The notes beneath the pieces are model-generated. The model was given only the letters and a program-made list of their open reading frames with translations, did no database searches and had not been told where the DNA came from. The position numbers and the translations under genes were made by a program. Positions 1 through 11,665 of a stretch of DNA of 64,000 nt are shown here, one piece after another (positions within the stretch are counted from its first letter, which is position 1; every line of letters starts with the position of its first letter). Origin of the DNA: Agriotes lineatus (taxonomy: Eukaryota > Arthropoda > Insecta > Coleoptera > Elateridae); contig CALNHX010002969.1 in the NCBI GenBank assembly GCA_940337035.1, forward strand, positions 1-64,000, written 5' to 3'.

Positions 1-410
1 TGACTAGCTTTTGCTTTCGAAAAGGCTTACGCTAACGCAAGGAATTATTCTTTATAAATCTGTGACATCAATTAACAATTTTGAAAATGCGTGTAAGAGT
101 TTAAAAGGTAAAGTAAGAAGTGGGTGCTCAAATTTTAGAAAAAATTCAATTCAGTAATGAAGAAAATCCTTGGTTATACTATCTTAAATAATTATACATT
201 TCGAATGGCAAATTTGTTGAAAGCTTTGATGGAGCTTCTAATTTTATCTCGGAATTTGTAAATGCTTCTTGCACATCTGTAAACGTTGAAAAATCGTTTT
301 CAATATTTAAGTACCTACACGTTTTCAGACAGAAGACTTGAGCTTCTTCTTTAAAATTCTGAAAAGCATTTGCTTGCAAGATATATTTATGACGATGAAT
401 AATTTACGAA
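1..410 (+). pseudogene. hAT transposase C-terminal relic
   Basis: A decayed reading frame ends near 405. Around 261-312 it reads NASCTSVNVEKSFSIFKYL, which matches the conserved hAT dimerisation block (…TSV-VERSFS-K…). A frame change then leads to a DRR-like tail near 325-345. Upstream the frame has stops and no recognisable catalytic part, and the window edge cuts it. Only the C-terminal dimerisation region is supported. The call rests on one motif, so the hAT subfamily cannot be named. Confidence 0.5.
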
Positions 411-557
411 TTTTGTTGGTATTGTGTGTGATTTTTATTGAAATAGTTGCTTTATGCTGATGTAAATAATTTTAAGAATGATTAACATGAGTAAAATAAA
501 ATATTGAATACATACTCTCTTTGTTCTCTGAATGTCATTTTTTGGCAGTGGTCTATT

Positions 558-785
558 ATGATATGTTTTTCGGACTTTTTCCACTGTCTAGGGTGTAAAT
601 CACACAACGTTTCGGGAGTTTTGATCTATTCCCGTCTTCAGGTGTTCCTGGTTAGTCCTGAGAAGGACTGATATTATACGTTTTGCTACGTAAATTTGTG
701 CCTCCGTCGGGGTTTGAACCCGGGACCGCTGATCGCTAGTCTGCCACTCTAATTACTAGGCCACCAGGGCGGTTATATATTTTAG
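558..785 (-). repeat. tRNA-derived SINE, left copy of a head-to-head pair
   Basis: This is a minus-strand copy of the SINE at 956-1143. The two share the tRNA-like head, the middle and the tail down to GTTTTTCGGACTTTTTCCACTG. The tRNA-like promoter boxes lie at about 705-770 and read inward to outward on the minus strand. Two copies facing head to head give an inverted repeat of about 220-bp and 190-bp arms. Confidence 0.65.
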
Positions 786-955
786 TTGTAAACTTATACC
801 ACCAGACCACCACATACAATGGGATAACGCATCAATTTTAGCTAAAGAGGAAAACAGATTCCGTAGGAAGCTGAAACGCTGGCAGTAGAACCAATTAGCC
901 AGGCTAGCGCAGAACTAAAGCCCATTTGGATGCCACTACTGCGCAGAGAATTACA
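786..955 (+). pseudogene. possible Penelope-like endonuclease tail between the two SINE copies
   Basis: Frame +2 from about 797 reads DHHIQWDNASILAKEENRF, then RRKLKRW and a stop. This resembles the end of the GIY-YIG endonuclease region of Penelope-like retroelements (…W--A--LA-E--Y--R---E…). The stretch is short and has no other support. Its position between two SINE heads suggests it is a filler or a remnant target. Confidence 0.3.
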
Positions 956-1143
956 AAAATATATAACCGCCCTGGTGGCCTAGTGGTTAGAGTGGCAGAC
1001 TAGCGGTCAGCGGTCCCAGGTTCAAACCCTGGGGGAGGCACAAATTTACGTAGAAAAACGTATATCAGTCCTTCTCAGGACTAACCAGGAACACCTGAAG
1101 ACGAGAGTAAATCAAAACAGTGGAAAAAGTCCGAAAAACATAA
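956..1143 (+). repeat. tRNA-derived SINE, right copy
   Basis: Pol III internal promoter boxes are clear: box A TGGCCTAGTGG at 976-986 and box B GGTTCAAACCC at 1019-1029, in a 72-nt tRNA-like head from about 968. The body runs to about 1142. It is the inverted twin of 558-785. The head is not called as a tRNA gene because a second copy and a shared non-tRNA body make it a SINE. Confidence 0.7.
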
Positions 1144-1409
1144 CATACTCTCTTTTTTTGAAATTTTATAGGTGTATGATTAATCTACCATTAATTATAT
1201 TTTTAAATTCTGCATAAGTAAATCAGATGGCATATGCACATGCATATTTCTGAAATTTTCTGCATATTTTTACCAAATAGCGTGCGCATATATGCTCATA
1301 TTTTGGTAATAATGAGCTGCATATATTTCGTTCTCTAGCAGTTTCCAACCGGGATAAGTAAGAGAAAATTTTATCGAACATCAACCAAAAAGATTGACTT
1401 AGTTGATCT

Positions 1410-2200
1410 TTGACTCAGTAATTAGATTACTATAAAATTTTCAATGAAGTGGACCATAAGAAGAATACGTTTGATATGCTTAGGGGACGACTGTATGAGC
1501 AGAATGCAATGCTGTGGGTAGTTTAGGCATTTTAAAGCAGCAAGCACGTAAACCCTTGAAGATCCCCAGTTTGGACGATCATCCACGTCATCAGACGACA
1601 ACCATGTAAACACAGTTTGCATTGTGATTCATGGAAATCGCCGTTTAACCATCGAAGAAGTTGCTGAGGAAGTGAACATCAGCATAGGACCATGCCGTGC
1701 GATTTTGACTGAAAAACTTGAGATGCATCGCGTCTTCGCAAAATTTCCTATGCCATGCGTCACTCCTTATTCCCCAGTAACTGGCCAAATATGAAACAAG
1801 TGTTGTGCCCCAAGCACCCTACTCTAGAAATGGCCCCAGCAGATTTCTTGCCATTTCAAAAGTTGAAGATATCCTTACGTAAAAAAGTAGTGTTGTCATT
1901 TAACTGTTATAATTACTTGTATTCAAATAGAGAAAAAAACAATCATTTGGATTTTTAATAAAAAAAACTGGGTTTTTATTTGAATATTTGTTTTTACTGA
2001 CAAAAAAACTCCTCATTTGTTACAACTCTACATAGAGGATATTCAGGAAAATGCGACACACGAGCTGGGCACCATCCCAGAAGCAAGTTGCAGGAAACAT
2101 TCCAAGAATGGAAACAACGTTGGGAGTAATGTATTGCAAATGAAGGAAACTACTTTGAAGGAGACAATGCTAAATAAAATTACACCACAAGAAATAAAGT
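1410..2200 (+). pseudogene. mariner-like transposase relic, interrupted
   Basis: The HTH region reads GNRRLTIEEVAEEVNIS followed by CRAILTEKLEMHRVFAKF (about 1640-1750), a typical mariner second HTH. After an internal deletion comes the catalytic-end motif MAPADFLPFQKLKISLR (about 1828-1880; SPDLAPADFFLF in intact mariners). About 115 bp of unrelated AT-rich sequence follows. The last conserved block, FQEWKQRWE-CIANEGNYFEGD, sits near 2099-2165 in another frame. Stops, frameshifts and the missing middle show a dead copy. Confidence 0.65.
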
Positions 2201-2344
2201 TTTTACAGCAAAAGTTAGTTAACAGGTTGAAATTAAATGTCTGCAGGGATCATCGATGTACTGATGAAGTTTTGTTAATGAAAAAAATATAAAGCGTGAT
2301 ACGTTCTTAGCAAATAATTTTGTCTACACTGCTAAACTTGTTAT

Positions 2345-2717
2345 TATATGTATGTATGTATAATCTGTAACCTCATTTACCTTGCGGTGTAGAGGCTGTG
2401 CTTCATGCGCTGGCATCTGGTGGTACAATGCTCAACTTGCGCCGGATTCGGGATACAGAGTTGGGGCGCGCCTCTGGTGCTTGCGCAGCAACCAATGTGT
2501 GAGTTGTGTGTCTTGGTGATGTGTTGACCTTGTTACTCTATCTCTTAGGTCTATGGTTTTGAGTAGAGCACAGTTATTTGGCGCCCAACTGTGAACGGTC
2601 TTACTGAGCCCGATGCTAATCGCCAAGGATATGGAAAAATTCCGACCCCGGCGAGATTCGAACCGAGGACTTGCTTAATGCAAGCCTGGTGCTTACCCAT
2701 CTGCGCCACGCAGCTTC
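2345..2717 (-). repeat. tRNA-derived SINE (second family)
   Basis: On the minus strand the head carries box A (TGGCGCAGATGG, complement of 2697-2708) and box B (GGTTCGAATCTC, complement of 2653-2664). A body of about 330 bp ends in a (TACA)n-like tail next to 2349-2361. The family differs from the SINEs at 558-1143 and 16933-17229 in head and body. Confidence 0.65.
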
Positions 2718-3169
2718 TTTAAACTTGTTTTTTGTGTACACTACTAAACTTGTTATTTATAAAAGCAAAATGGGTCCTTCTTCAGTTAATTAATGTACCT
2801 ATGTTAATGTTTCAAATAGAAGTGCATAAACTGTCCTAATACCAGGAAAAATTATTTGAACTGAATTTTCATAGAATTAAAATTAGAAATTGTTTAGATA
2901 TTAATAGCCATTGGTTAAAACAAAATAATTGCTAACAGTTGATTCCTGTCTTCTAAGGTTAAGTAAACTTTTCCATAATTATCATGTTTGGTATTTCTTA
3001 GGACTGTTGATATCGACTATTGATGGATACGGCACAGTTGTTTAAACAAACAGGACTGCTTAATATTCAGCAATTGTTTCAGCTATCTAGCATCATATAT
3101 TTACACAAATAATCGTATTTAAACAAACAAGTTAGGCATGTATATGAAACTAGAGCAAAAACCGTATGC
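2718..3169. other. AT-rich stretch, nothing recognised
   Basis: No open frame, promoter boxes or clear repeat structure seen. Confidence 0.4.
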
Positions 3170-3345
3170 ACCCTAACAGTTTCTTTGCAAACTAAAACTA
3201 AAACCCAAAACAGATTTCATTATCTGGCACCAAAATTATACAACCAAAGTCAAAATGATATAAAAAATATTAAACCTTTAAAAACTTTTGCTCTTAAAGC
3301 TAAGCTTTGGATAAAGAGTAATACAATAAACTGTAAACTGTAAAA
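3170..3345 (+). pseudogene. LINE ORF2 C-terminal scrap
   Basis: One frame reads TQNRFHYLAPKLYNQSQNDI followed by KNIKPLKTFALKAKLW. This is the usual last block of CR1/Jockey-type ORF2 proteins (R--F---AP-LYN-LP--I…FK--L--W). There is nothing upstream, as expected for a severely 5'-truncated insertion. Confidence 0.5.
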
Positions 3346-4382
3346 GCATAAATTATATATAAACATATTTTTATTTGTTTGCATATATCTTAAATTAAAT
3401 AGATATCATCTGCACACACAAGTCATTTGACTTTGTGCAAGGTGACCTTTTTGGACAAAATCATGGTTAACCAACTCCTTACCAGAACACATTTTGTTTA
3501 TTAATTTACAAGTATAATAATATGATTTGGTTATAACGATATATGTACTTGAGTGTCACCAATATATTATTATTATTATTATACTGGTTGAAGAAGGTGA
3601 AATATTAGGTTTCTTACAATGCAAGTACAAAATAGAATTTTAAAACGAAACATTTCTGTATACAGATCACAATAAAAATGTAACAAAAAGTTAAAAAATC
3701 AATTATAGTTATTGAGCATTTAGATATAGAGCTTTGCAGCACATTTTTTGTTCAGAAAATGAAGTTATTAACACCTTTTCTTATTTAAGTGATGAGATTA
3801 AAAAATGGAAATTTCATAAATTTTGAATTAAGGTATGAAATTACTTTTATAATTAAAATGAAGTTGAGCAGTTACTTAGAACTCACTAAAAGTGGAACAC
3901 TAATTCCAAATTGAATAGTATAGTAAAATTACTTCGGTATTCCTTTTTTTATTAGGAGAGAAAACAATAAATCATAAATAATTATTTACAGCTAAATATG
4001 TGTTTAAACAAAGGAGTTTCTGATGATATCAATGATATCAACTTTTGCCATTTACTGGAACATCCTTTTCTACATTATTGAATATACAAAGAGCAGGGAT
4101 AATGCTTTGAAGCTGCAAAAATGCACACAATCTACTATAAATCGTATTCTTAAGATAGGTATTAAAAAACCTTTCCAAATGATTAACAAACAATTCGTAA
4201 ATTTCCAAAGTTGATTGTAAATTCTAGTATTATATTTCGTTTTTTATAAATTCAACGATACGATATGGCGATGGCTATTATGTATAAAACAATTCAAATT
4301 TCAAATGTTCTGAAATTATTACTTTGAATTTTAAAGCCTGAACTACAATAGTTTTGTGAATAAAATAATTATTGAAACCTGA
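3346..4382. other. AT-rich non-coding stretch
   Basis: Contains a short (TTA)n run at about 3567-3582. No coding or repeat structure is recognised. A 63-codon frame at 4023-4214 has no family signal and is not called. Confidence 0.4.
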
Positions 4383-4850
4383 TTAAAGAGATGTTGTTAA
4401 AAGGCAACGATGGAAATGGATCAGAAACACACTAAGGAAACCGATCACTGACATAACCCGGCAAACGATGGTATATAACATTAAAGGAAAACGAAAACAG
4501 GGCAGACTAGCTTTGACATGGAGAAGAAGTGTTGACAATGAAGTTAGAGTGCGTAAAATATCCTGGAACCAAGTGAAAGTGTTAGCAAAAAACAAAACGG
4601 GATAGAAAGAGTTCGTAGAAAGCAAAAAACAAAATGGAATAGAAAGAGTTCATAGAATCAATTTGTAGCTTTGTGGATAGTCAACTCAACTCAACTCAAA
4701 TTCAAGCGGAGTAAAATGTAAAATGAAGTATACTGAGACATAGTGTAAGACTGACCTTACGCTATGTAGTAAAAACTGTTATTGAAACGCCCATGGGCGC
4801 TCTATGATCCCGGGGGGATCAACAGGAATGAAGAAGAAGAGAAAGATGTT
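4383..4850 (+). pseudogene. LINE ORF2 C-terminal relic, 5'-truncated
   Basis: The frame reads RQRWKWIRNTLRKPITDITR then Q, and further on KRKQGRLALTWRRSVDNE. These are hallmarks of the ORF2 C-terminus of a common insect LINE group (W-GH-LR…GKRKRGRP--TWRR). A partly duplicated tail at about 4600-4650 and a GAAGAAGAAG 3' end at 4831-4840 follow. The clade is uncertain; an RTE-related group is most likely. Confidence 0.5.
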
Positions 4851-5599
4851 AGTCCAGAAATAAAATATGTAAATGAGAATCTGTACGCTTTTGAAAAAAC
4901 ATATCACTAATTTGTATGTGAAATGTCATATATTGTAGAAAAGCAAAATTCAAGGGATTTTTGTCGTAGAAGCATGGTTTTGATTTAATGTGCTGCATTT
5001 TGTTTAACAAAAAAATTTAAGACCAAACCGAACCCACCTTACACCTCTTCGATATTAAATGCAAATTTGTATGAAGGCGAATTTTCACATATGTAATATT
5101 TTTTCATATAAAGACATGGTACTACTTAGAGGAATTTTTTCCTTTAGGTTAGGAAAACCTACTCTCATGCTCAGTGAACATATTTGATTATCAACGGAAT
5201 AGAAATCGTAGGTTGTGAACCACCACAAACGAAATTGAACTCAACCCGCTTATTAGACTTGTTACATTCAACTTGATTAGAAAAATATTGATGTTGGGTT
5301 TCAAGCAAATCCATCGACGACAGCTTGCAGGAATTATAATAAAAAAATTACATTGTGATAGACGGTACATCAGAATTTGTTACCATCAGTATTGTGTATT
5401 ATACAGATTTTTAGGTTAAAGAATGACAGATAGGAAATGTTAGCAGTATCGGAATTGGATCTGTTTTCTACAGAGTAGGAGGTATTTAAGTGTTAAAGTA
5501 TGTGCCTCATTTTATTGTTAAATACAGAATGAAACTATAGACCCTAACTTATACAGGGTGTCTTGGTTTTTTCCTGCAAAATTTATCTGTAGAAGATTA
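4851..5599. other. non-coding stretch, nothing recognised
   Basis: No coding signal. A CAGGGTGTCTTGG end-like sequence occurs at about 5553, but no inverted partner was found, so no element is called. Confidence 0.35.
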
Positions 5600-5955
5600 A
5601 AAGCGCTTGAAGTGGATTTTGGGAGAAAAAGCTGCGGAGTATAAAGAGTAGAACGAGTGCGAAATGGAGTGATAATTAACAGAATGAACATAGATCACTC
5701 TATCCTAGACACAATAGATAAAAAGCAATTATTATGGTATGGACGCGTAAGAAGAATGGATGACACCAGATGGCCCCAACGATTATTTGAATGGATTCCA
5801 AATACTAGAAGAAGGAGGGGACGTCCTTTACCAGATGGAAAGAAAAGGTGGACCAAGCAATGAGAATAAGGGATCTCCAGGAGGATGACTGGCTAGCTCG
5901 AAAACAATGGGGACTAAGAAGTAAAAGGCGGCGTCAGCCATAGGAATTCGCAATA
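5600..5955 (+). pseudogene. LINE ORF2 C-terminal relic (same group as 9585-11660)
   Basis: The frame from 5657 reads …SILDTIDKKQLLWYGRVRRM followed by DDTRWPQRLFEW and RRRRGRP. This is the same C-terminal signature as at about 11400-11530 (LIWYVHVRRMPDERCPKK). Everything upstream is missing, so this is a 5'-truncated copy. Its 3' end abuts a CAGGGTG inverted-repeat element at 5958, as the other copy abuts one at 11666. Confidence 0.6.
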
Positions 5956-5957
5956 TA

Positions 5958-6970
5958 CAGGGTGTTTGTAGATCGCTAGACAGCTCGTAACTTCATTATT
6001 AATAGAGATATCGAAAAGAACTTTCTTTTATTTTAAATGCCAGTATAGAACCTACAAATTGACTTAAAAATGACTTTAAGCCAAGGCCTCCTATTTTTAC
6101 GTAGTGATACACAACTTTGGTTTTTTAAATGGAACACCCTGTATATTTTTAGATATTTGAAATCAGCCCTAAAAGTGCTTTATGATAGTATTCTTAAATT
6201 GAAATTTTGCAACTTATTATTTTTCAAATTTTTTTTAGCCGAAGTAGGCCATAAATCACGCAAAATCACTAACAATCGAACAAGAAATGCAAAACAAACC
6301 CCACTTGGCTCTAAAAATATCTCATGACCGAATTATAGCGTCAAAGGTACTAAAACAATTGAAAACTATGTTTTTTTAAATGGAGTAATATGAGTTTCAT
6401 TAAACAGTTGAAAATTACAATAAAAGAGCTTTCCAACGGTGTACCATATTCGCCATTTCGTTTAGAAGTAGCTTTTAAAAATCAAAATTACGTAAAACGA
6501 TTTAAAAATAAATGTTATTGTTAATAAAACTCATATTATTCCAATTAAAAAAACATAGTTTTCAATTGTTTTAGTACTTTGGTGCTATAATTCGGTTATG
6601 AGAAATTTTTAGAACCAAGTGGAGTTTGCTTTGCATTTCTTGTTCAATTGTTAGTGATTTTGCATATTTAATGGCCTACTTTGGCTAAACACTTTTTTAA
6701 ATTTTTTAAAATAATAACGTTCTAAATTTAAATTTAGGAATGCTGTCATAAAGCACCTTTAGCGCTGATTGCTGATCTGCAAAAATATACAGGGTGTTCC
6801 ATTTAAAAAGCCAAAGTCGTGTATCACTGCGCAAAAATAGGAGGCCATGGATTAAATTGATTTACGTCAATTTGTAGATTGTGTACTGGCATTAAAAACA
6901 AAAGAAGTTTTTTTCGATATCTTTATGACTAGTGAAGTTATGAGCTGTCTAGCGATCTACAAACACCCTG
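5958..6970. mobile_element. fold-back DNA element (CAGGGTG...CACCCTG), about 1 kb
   Basis: The element starts CAGGGTGTTTGTAGATCGCT at 5958 and ends with the inverse at 6970, flanked by TA on both sides. Almost the whole length is an inverted repeat with its centre near 6460, so each arm is about 500 bp with modest divergence. Inner CACCCTGTATATTTTT (about 6134) and its mirror (about 6786) suggest an element with compound ends. No transposase. The TA target and CAGGG ends suggest a Tc1/mariner-superfamily MITE; this is an inference. Confidence 0.75.
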
Positions 6971-7024
6971 TATATATATAATATATATATAATACCTATA
7001 TATATATACATATATATATATAAT
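6971..7024. repeat. (TA)n microsatellite
   Basis: About 50 bp of interrupted TA dinucleotides directly after the fold-back element. Confidence 0.8.
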
Positions 7025-7315
7025 TTTTCTGTAGATAGTAAATGTTATTCTAATCAAAGAGTTTTATATAGACTTCTACTTTTTTCAACTTCTCAACAAG
7101 TTACAGTATGTTGCAAAAGAAATACGAACATTTATTGATGTAACAGAACAAGAAAAAATTAATAAAAAAGGAGCGTAATAATTCTCATGGGCACGTAAAA
7201 TAAAAACAAACACATTATACTAAATGTTCAAAATGACTTTCACCGTAACTGACAGCTCGTCACGATGGCTTCTTGCACACAATTTAGCATTTCGACGTTA
7301 TTCTTTAACATATTA

Positions 7316-8153
7316 CAGGCAGACCTCACCTTTCGCGGAGGTTACATTCCAGAAGAATGCCGCGATGCGCAAAATCGAGATGTGCAAGTAAACACATAGA
7401 TGATAAGAACGGGGTTAGGTTCTATTAATTAGATTTATTTATACTATGCAACCTCAAAAAACCAAAACTTTTCTGTGTTTTTTGTCTGGCAAATCTGAAG
7501 CAGAAACTTTATGCTTGCGCTTTGAAGACATGGTTTTCCGTGTTTTAAAAACTAAACTCAATTTAATTTTTGGCAGAAACGCTCAAGAAGACAGTAAAGC
7601 TTGAACTAAAATTCCATACGTAACATAAGTCTTCCACTTGAATCTAAAGCTCGAATGTCCATTTGTTTATTCAAGATATAATTTTACAATTTATTACAGG
7701 TCCAATTTGGTAATAAGAGATTCAAAGAAATAGAGTCGATAAGTGTGTTTAGAAGTTCGTGATAAATAATGTTATTTAGGTGTTCATGACAAAAGCACAT
7801 GAGTCTGCTTTATTTACTTACGGCCGGTCTTATAAAGGTCACTAATCTGACGTTAACTTTAAATCACTGTTAAAATAAACAAAAGCTCATCAAAACGTTG
7901 GCTCTTACGACATATTATTCATTAGTAAACAAATTTTTATGCGCTTTTGTTTATTTTAACAACAAATTAAAGTTAATGTCAGATTACTGGCCTTTATAAG
8001 ACCGGCTGTTAGTGTGTGAAAGTTGAAACAGTTGGCAATTCCATCTGTGAACGGCAAAGCAATCCGCGAACGGCAAAGAAAAAGGAGTACAAAGGTGCCC
8101 CGCGTAAAATCAAATCAGTGAACCGCAAAGCCGCGAACGGCGAGGTCTGCCGG
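7316..8153. mobile_element. pogo/Tigger-like MITE
   Basis: The ends are CAGGCAGACCTC at 7316-7327 and GAGGTCTGCCGG at 8142-8153, both flanked by TA. The subterminal sequence (…TTCGCGGAGGTTACATTCC) resembles the pogo/Tigger end consensus. There is no transposase frame. A second MITE sits inside it (7823-8006). Family assignment is by end resemblance only. Confidence 0.55.
7823..8006. mobile_element. small MITE nested in the pogo-like MITE
   Basis: Terminal inverted repeat GCCGGTCTTATAAAGG at 7823 and CCTTTATAAGACCGGC ending at 8006. The inverted repeat continues inward through (A)TCTGAC…GTTAA to arms of about 50 bp. TTA occurs close to both outer sides, but an exact target duplication is not clear. 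No coding capacity. Confidence 0.65.
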
Positions 8154-9584
8154 TACAAGTATTTTCAATGCATTCTAATAATTCGTGTCGGGCGCCCACC
8201 GATGTTCTGCATACTTCTGATTTTAGATAGCACCAACTATGAAAATCCAAAAGTGTAATATCTAAGTGAGGTGGCCATTGAACATTTCCACCATGGCAAA
8301 GCCAATGCTGATTTTAATGGATGTTTAACCAGTCTCTCGCCAATCAGCCGTAATGAGCTGGTGCAGCATCTAACTGTTTGAATAAATGATTCTATGAGTA
8401 AATAAGAAAGTAACACCTAAGTGTTTGGTCGTTGTATTCTTAATTGTTTATCTGAATGCAGTACGTATCTGAAGAATATGCTGATACACAGATGACATTA
8501 AGTACAGTTGATGGCGGTGTGAGTGCGGCACTACAAACTTAGTGCAACCAATGTCCAGTTCGTATTCCTTGTTGAAAAACAAAATTAACTGTACATTTAA
8601 CAGAACTGCTTAATCATAGCCCCTTAATATTATAATTCGTTCATAATATTCCATAACTATTGCTGTACTATTGTTAAAATAAAATGTCTTGTATATTAAT
8701 AACATCTGATGTTGCTTAAGGCAGAAAATCGGAAGAAAGGAGAATATTGTAGTAACGATAGATCGGAGAGCATATAGCCAGCCATATGTACTATTTTGTG
8801 TATTTTAAGGTGCTGAGTAAATTCCGAAATTTTTTGAATACCTTGTCAGGGTACCCTGCATCTGTATGCACTTTCTTTAGTTCAGCTAATTGATTACTAT
8901 ATTGAAAATTACTGTTAGATACGCAATAAGCAGATTGGTAAAAGGAATCAGATGTCTTTTGTTACAAGGCACCAGTTTATTTACTACAACCTGAAAAACA
9001 TTGATAACTGGCTATTTGCAGGCAACACTTCCAAGTTAAAGGACCTTACGTCAGATGTTCTGCGTCTAGTAGAAAGGAGCGAACCAAGTTAAAGGAGGAA
9101 CTACTACATACAGTCTTCAAGTAAACTGTTGCTAAATTTAGACTAAAATGAAAGAAAAATTTCTTTGACTATGTCCAACCACCTGAGAAAGCTTTCTGCA
9201 TACAATGTTTAAAGAGAAGTGCTACATATACAGGGTATCAGGAAAGTCAACCGTGTTACTTCAGGAAATGCTAGGGGACGCTATATGGAGTCGAAAGGTC
9301 CTAATCCATTTTTGGCTTAGATGCATAATTTCTTCAGAATTCGCTGTTGAAATCGGTACCGCAAATTTTGTGAACTGCTGTATGGTACCTACTGCGTTTT
9401 TAGTTTTTGATGTTTTTTTTTCAATTGATGTCGATGTAATAAATAATTGCGTGTTTGACTTTTGTAGTAAAAATATACACCGTGCAGGAGTATGCTGATA
9501 TGTTTTTTGTGTATGGTGTTCCGGTGATGTTGGGTCTGTGAGTACGTGTATATTTTGTCTTCATTGTTGGATTGGATTGTTGGA
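8154..9584. other. non-coding stretch, nothing firmly recognised
   Basis: No protein family was recognised in any frame. Short frames at 8016-8258 and 9205-9498 show no family signal. A CAGGGTATCAGG sequence near 9230 may be a single element end, unpaired. Confidence 0.35.
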
Positions 9585-11660
9585 CAGGCAACTATTGTAC
9601 CCATATTTAAAAAGGGAAATAAAGGAGAATGCGGTAATTATAGGGGAATTAGCATTATAAGTTCGATTAGTAGACTGTACGGGAGAACAATAAAAAATAG
9701 GTTAGAAAAGGGAGTGGAAAACATAGAAGAGCAGAGTGGATTTAGAGCAGGGCGGTCTTGTATTGATAATATTTTCTGTATACAACAACTATTAGAAAAA
9801 GACAAGCATGTGGTATCGAAAAGCATTTAGTATTCGTGGACCTACATAAGGCATACGATAGTGTACAGGGTTATTCATTATAAATTACCCACCCCTTATC
9901 ATCGTTATTATTGTCTATAGAAAAAAAAGTTTTAAATAAAAGTTGTGTGGTTATGACTGAATTTTGTTTAAATGCTATCAAAAGTGCAGTGGCGTACAGG
10001 TTTAAGGGGATACAAAAAAGTAATATATTTTTTAAATGGAACACTCTGTATATTATTAAATTTTTGGAATGACCTTTTTCTCCTGATTTCAAAAATATAT
10101 TATATGTTACCCCTATATTATACCGTTTTTGAGTTATTAACCGTCGAATATCTTAGTTAAAGTAGTTACTGTAAATATGGAAAAGTTAACATTATTAAAG
10201 TAAGCTATGAAAATGACAACTAATGTTTGATAAGTGACATTTATTTAATGAAATAATCAAAATGGTTTACAGTGAGGAAGAAAAAGTCCAAATATTTACT
10301 TGTTATACTATACAAAATAATAATAAATAATAATATTCGACGTTTAATAACTCAAAAACGGTATAAGGTAGTGGTAACATATGGTATATTTTTGAAATCA
10401 GGAAAGAAAGATCATTCCAAAAATTTAATAATACACAGTGTGTTCAATTTAAAAAAATATATTACTTTTTTGTATCCCCTTAATTATGCACGCCACTGTA
10501 CTTTTGATAGCATTTTAACAAAATTCAGTTATAACCACATAACTTTTATTTAAAACTTTTTTTTCTATAGACAATAATAACGATGATAAGGGGTGGGTAA
10601 TTTATAATGAATAACCCTGTACCTATTAAAAGAATGTTTGAAGTGTTAGAATCCAAAAACATTAGTATACCACTAATTAATGCAATTAAAAACCTATACA
10701 AAAACAAAAGTATAGTAAAAATTGGGAAACAGGCGTCAAAGGAGATCTCCATAAATAAAGGATTAAAACAAGGTTGCTGCTTATCACCGACGTTGTTTAA
10801 CATATATGCAGTAGAAGCTTTGAAGAACTGGAGACGAAAATGCGAACAGATAGGCGTAAAGATAGGAGATTCGGTTCTATATACATTGCTATTTGCGGAT
10901 GACCAGTTAGTGGTTGCAGAGGACGAGGATGGCGCTGGCTATATGAGTAGGAAACTCAAGGAAGAATACAATAAGTGGGGATTAGAAATGAACGTAGAAA
11001 AAACTAAATATTTAGTAGTTGAAGGGAAAAGTAAAGATTTACAATTAGAAAATGAGACAATTGGTGCCTGCGAAGAATTCAAGTATTTAGGAGTAACGAT
11101 AACAAAAGAAGGCTCAAGCAGTAAAGACATACACAATAAAATCAATCAAGGAAAAAGAGCCATATGAATGTTAAACTCAATTTTATGGAGCGACAGGCTA
11201 ACCAAAAGAGCAAAATCCTCAATATACAATGTAGTAATCGAAAGTATAGCTACGTATGGATCTGAAATCTGGGAACTTACAAAAAAACATAGAAACAGAC
11301 TAATGACGCTGCAAATAGACTTCCTCAGAAGAAGCTGTAGGATATCGAAGTTACAACACATTACAAACGAAGAAATAAGAAATAGGATGAATGTACAAAA
11401 GACAATTATCGATACCATTGAACAAAAACGGCTCATTTGGTACGTACATGTAAGAAGAATGCCGGATGAAAGATGCCCAAAGAAGATGGATGAATCTACG
11501 CCACCGCAAAGAAGAAGGAGAGGTAGACCTCGAATAATTGGGAAGAAAGGAGTAAGAGAAGCCATGGAAGCCAGAGAATTAAGAGACGAAGACATCGAAA
11601 ATAGAGATGTATGGCGGAGAGGAACCGAGAGACCTCGACAGATGTGAAAAGCTCGGATAT
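9585..11660 (+). pseudogene. 5'-truncated LINE ORF2 (reverse transcriptase), split by a MITE
   Basis: From 9585 the frame reads QATIVPIFKKGNKGECGNYR, the usual RT entry motif. It passes SGFRAGRSCID and LHKAYDSV to 9865, where a MITE interrupts it. The frame resumes at 10622 with PIKRMFEVLE, then the RT core GLKQGCCLSPTLFNIY, the catalytic FADDQLVV (about 10893) and FKYLGVTIT. One stop at 11165-11167 separates the C-terminal part (LIWYVHVRRMPDERCPKK, ending 11647). A frameshift near 9826 and this stop show a dead copy. No endonuclease is present. The C-terminus resembles RTE-related insect LINEs; clade uncertain. Confidence 0.8.
9866..10619. mobile_element. fold-back MITE inserted into the RT gene, TSD TA
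   Basis: Ends are CAGGGTTATTCATTATAAA at 9866 and the inverse ending at 10619, flanked by TA (9864-9865 and 10620-10621). The arms are more than 300 bp each and the centre lies near 10240. Removing the element and one TA rejoins the RT frame exactly (…YDSV then PIKRM…), so the boundaries are well fixed. It encodes no transposase. The TA duplication and CAGGGT ends point to a Tc1/mariner-superfamily MITE. Confidence 0.85.
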
Positions 11661-11665
11661 ATATA

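Noticed and set aside
963..1040. tRNA gene with good box A and box B
   Set aside because: An inverted second copy with a shared non-tRNA body shows it is a SINE head; the same holds for the heads at 2653-2708 and 16943-16998.
6971..7024. Replication origin or promoter from TA run
   Set aside because: Plain (TA)n microsatellite at an element border.
8270..8400. Antisense transposase remnant
   Set aside because: No frame gives a convincing motif; similarity was only a vague impression.
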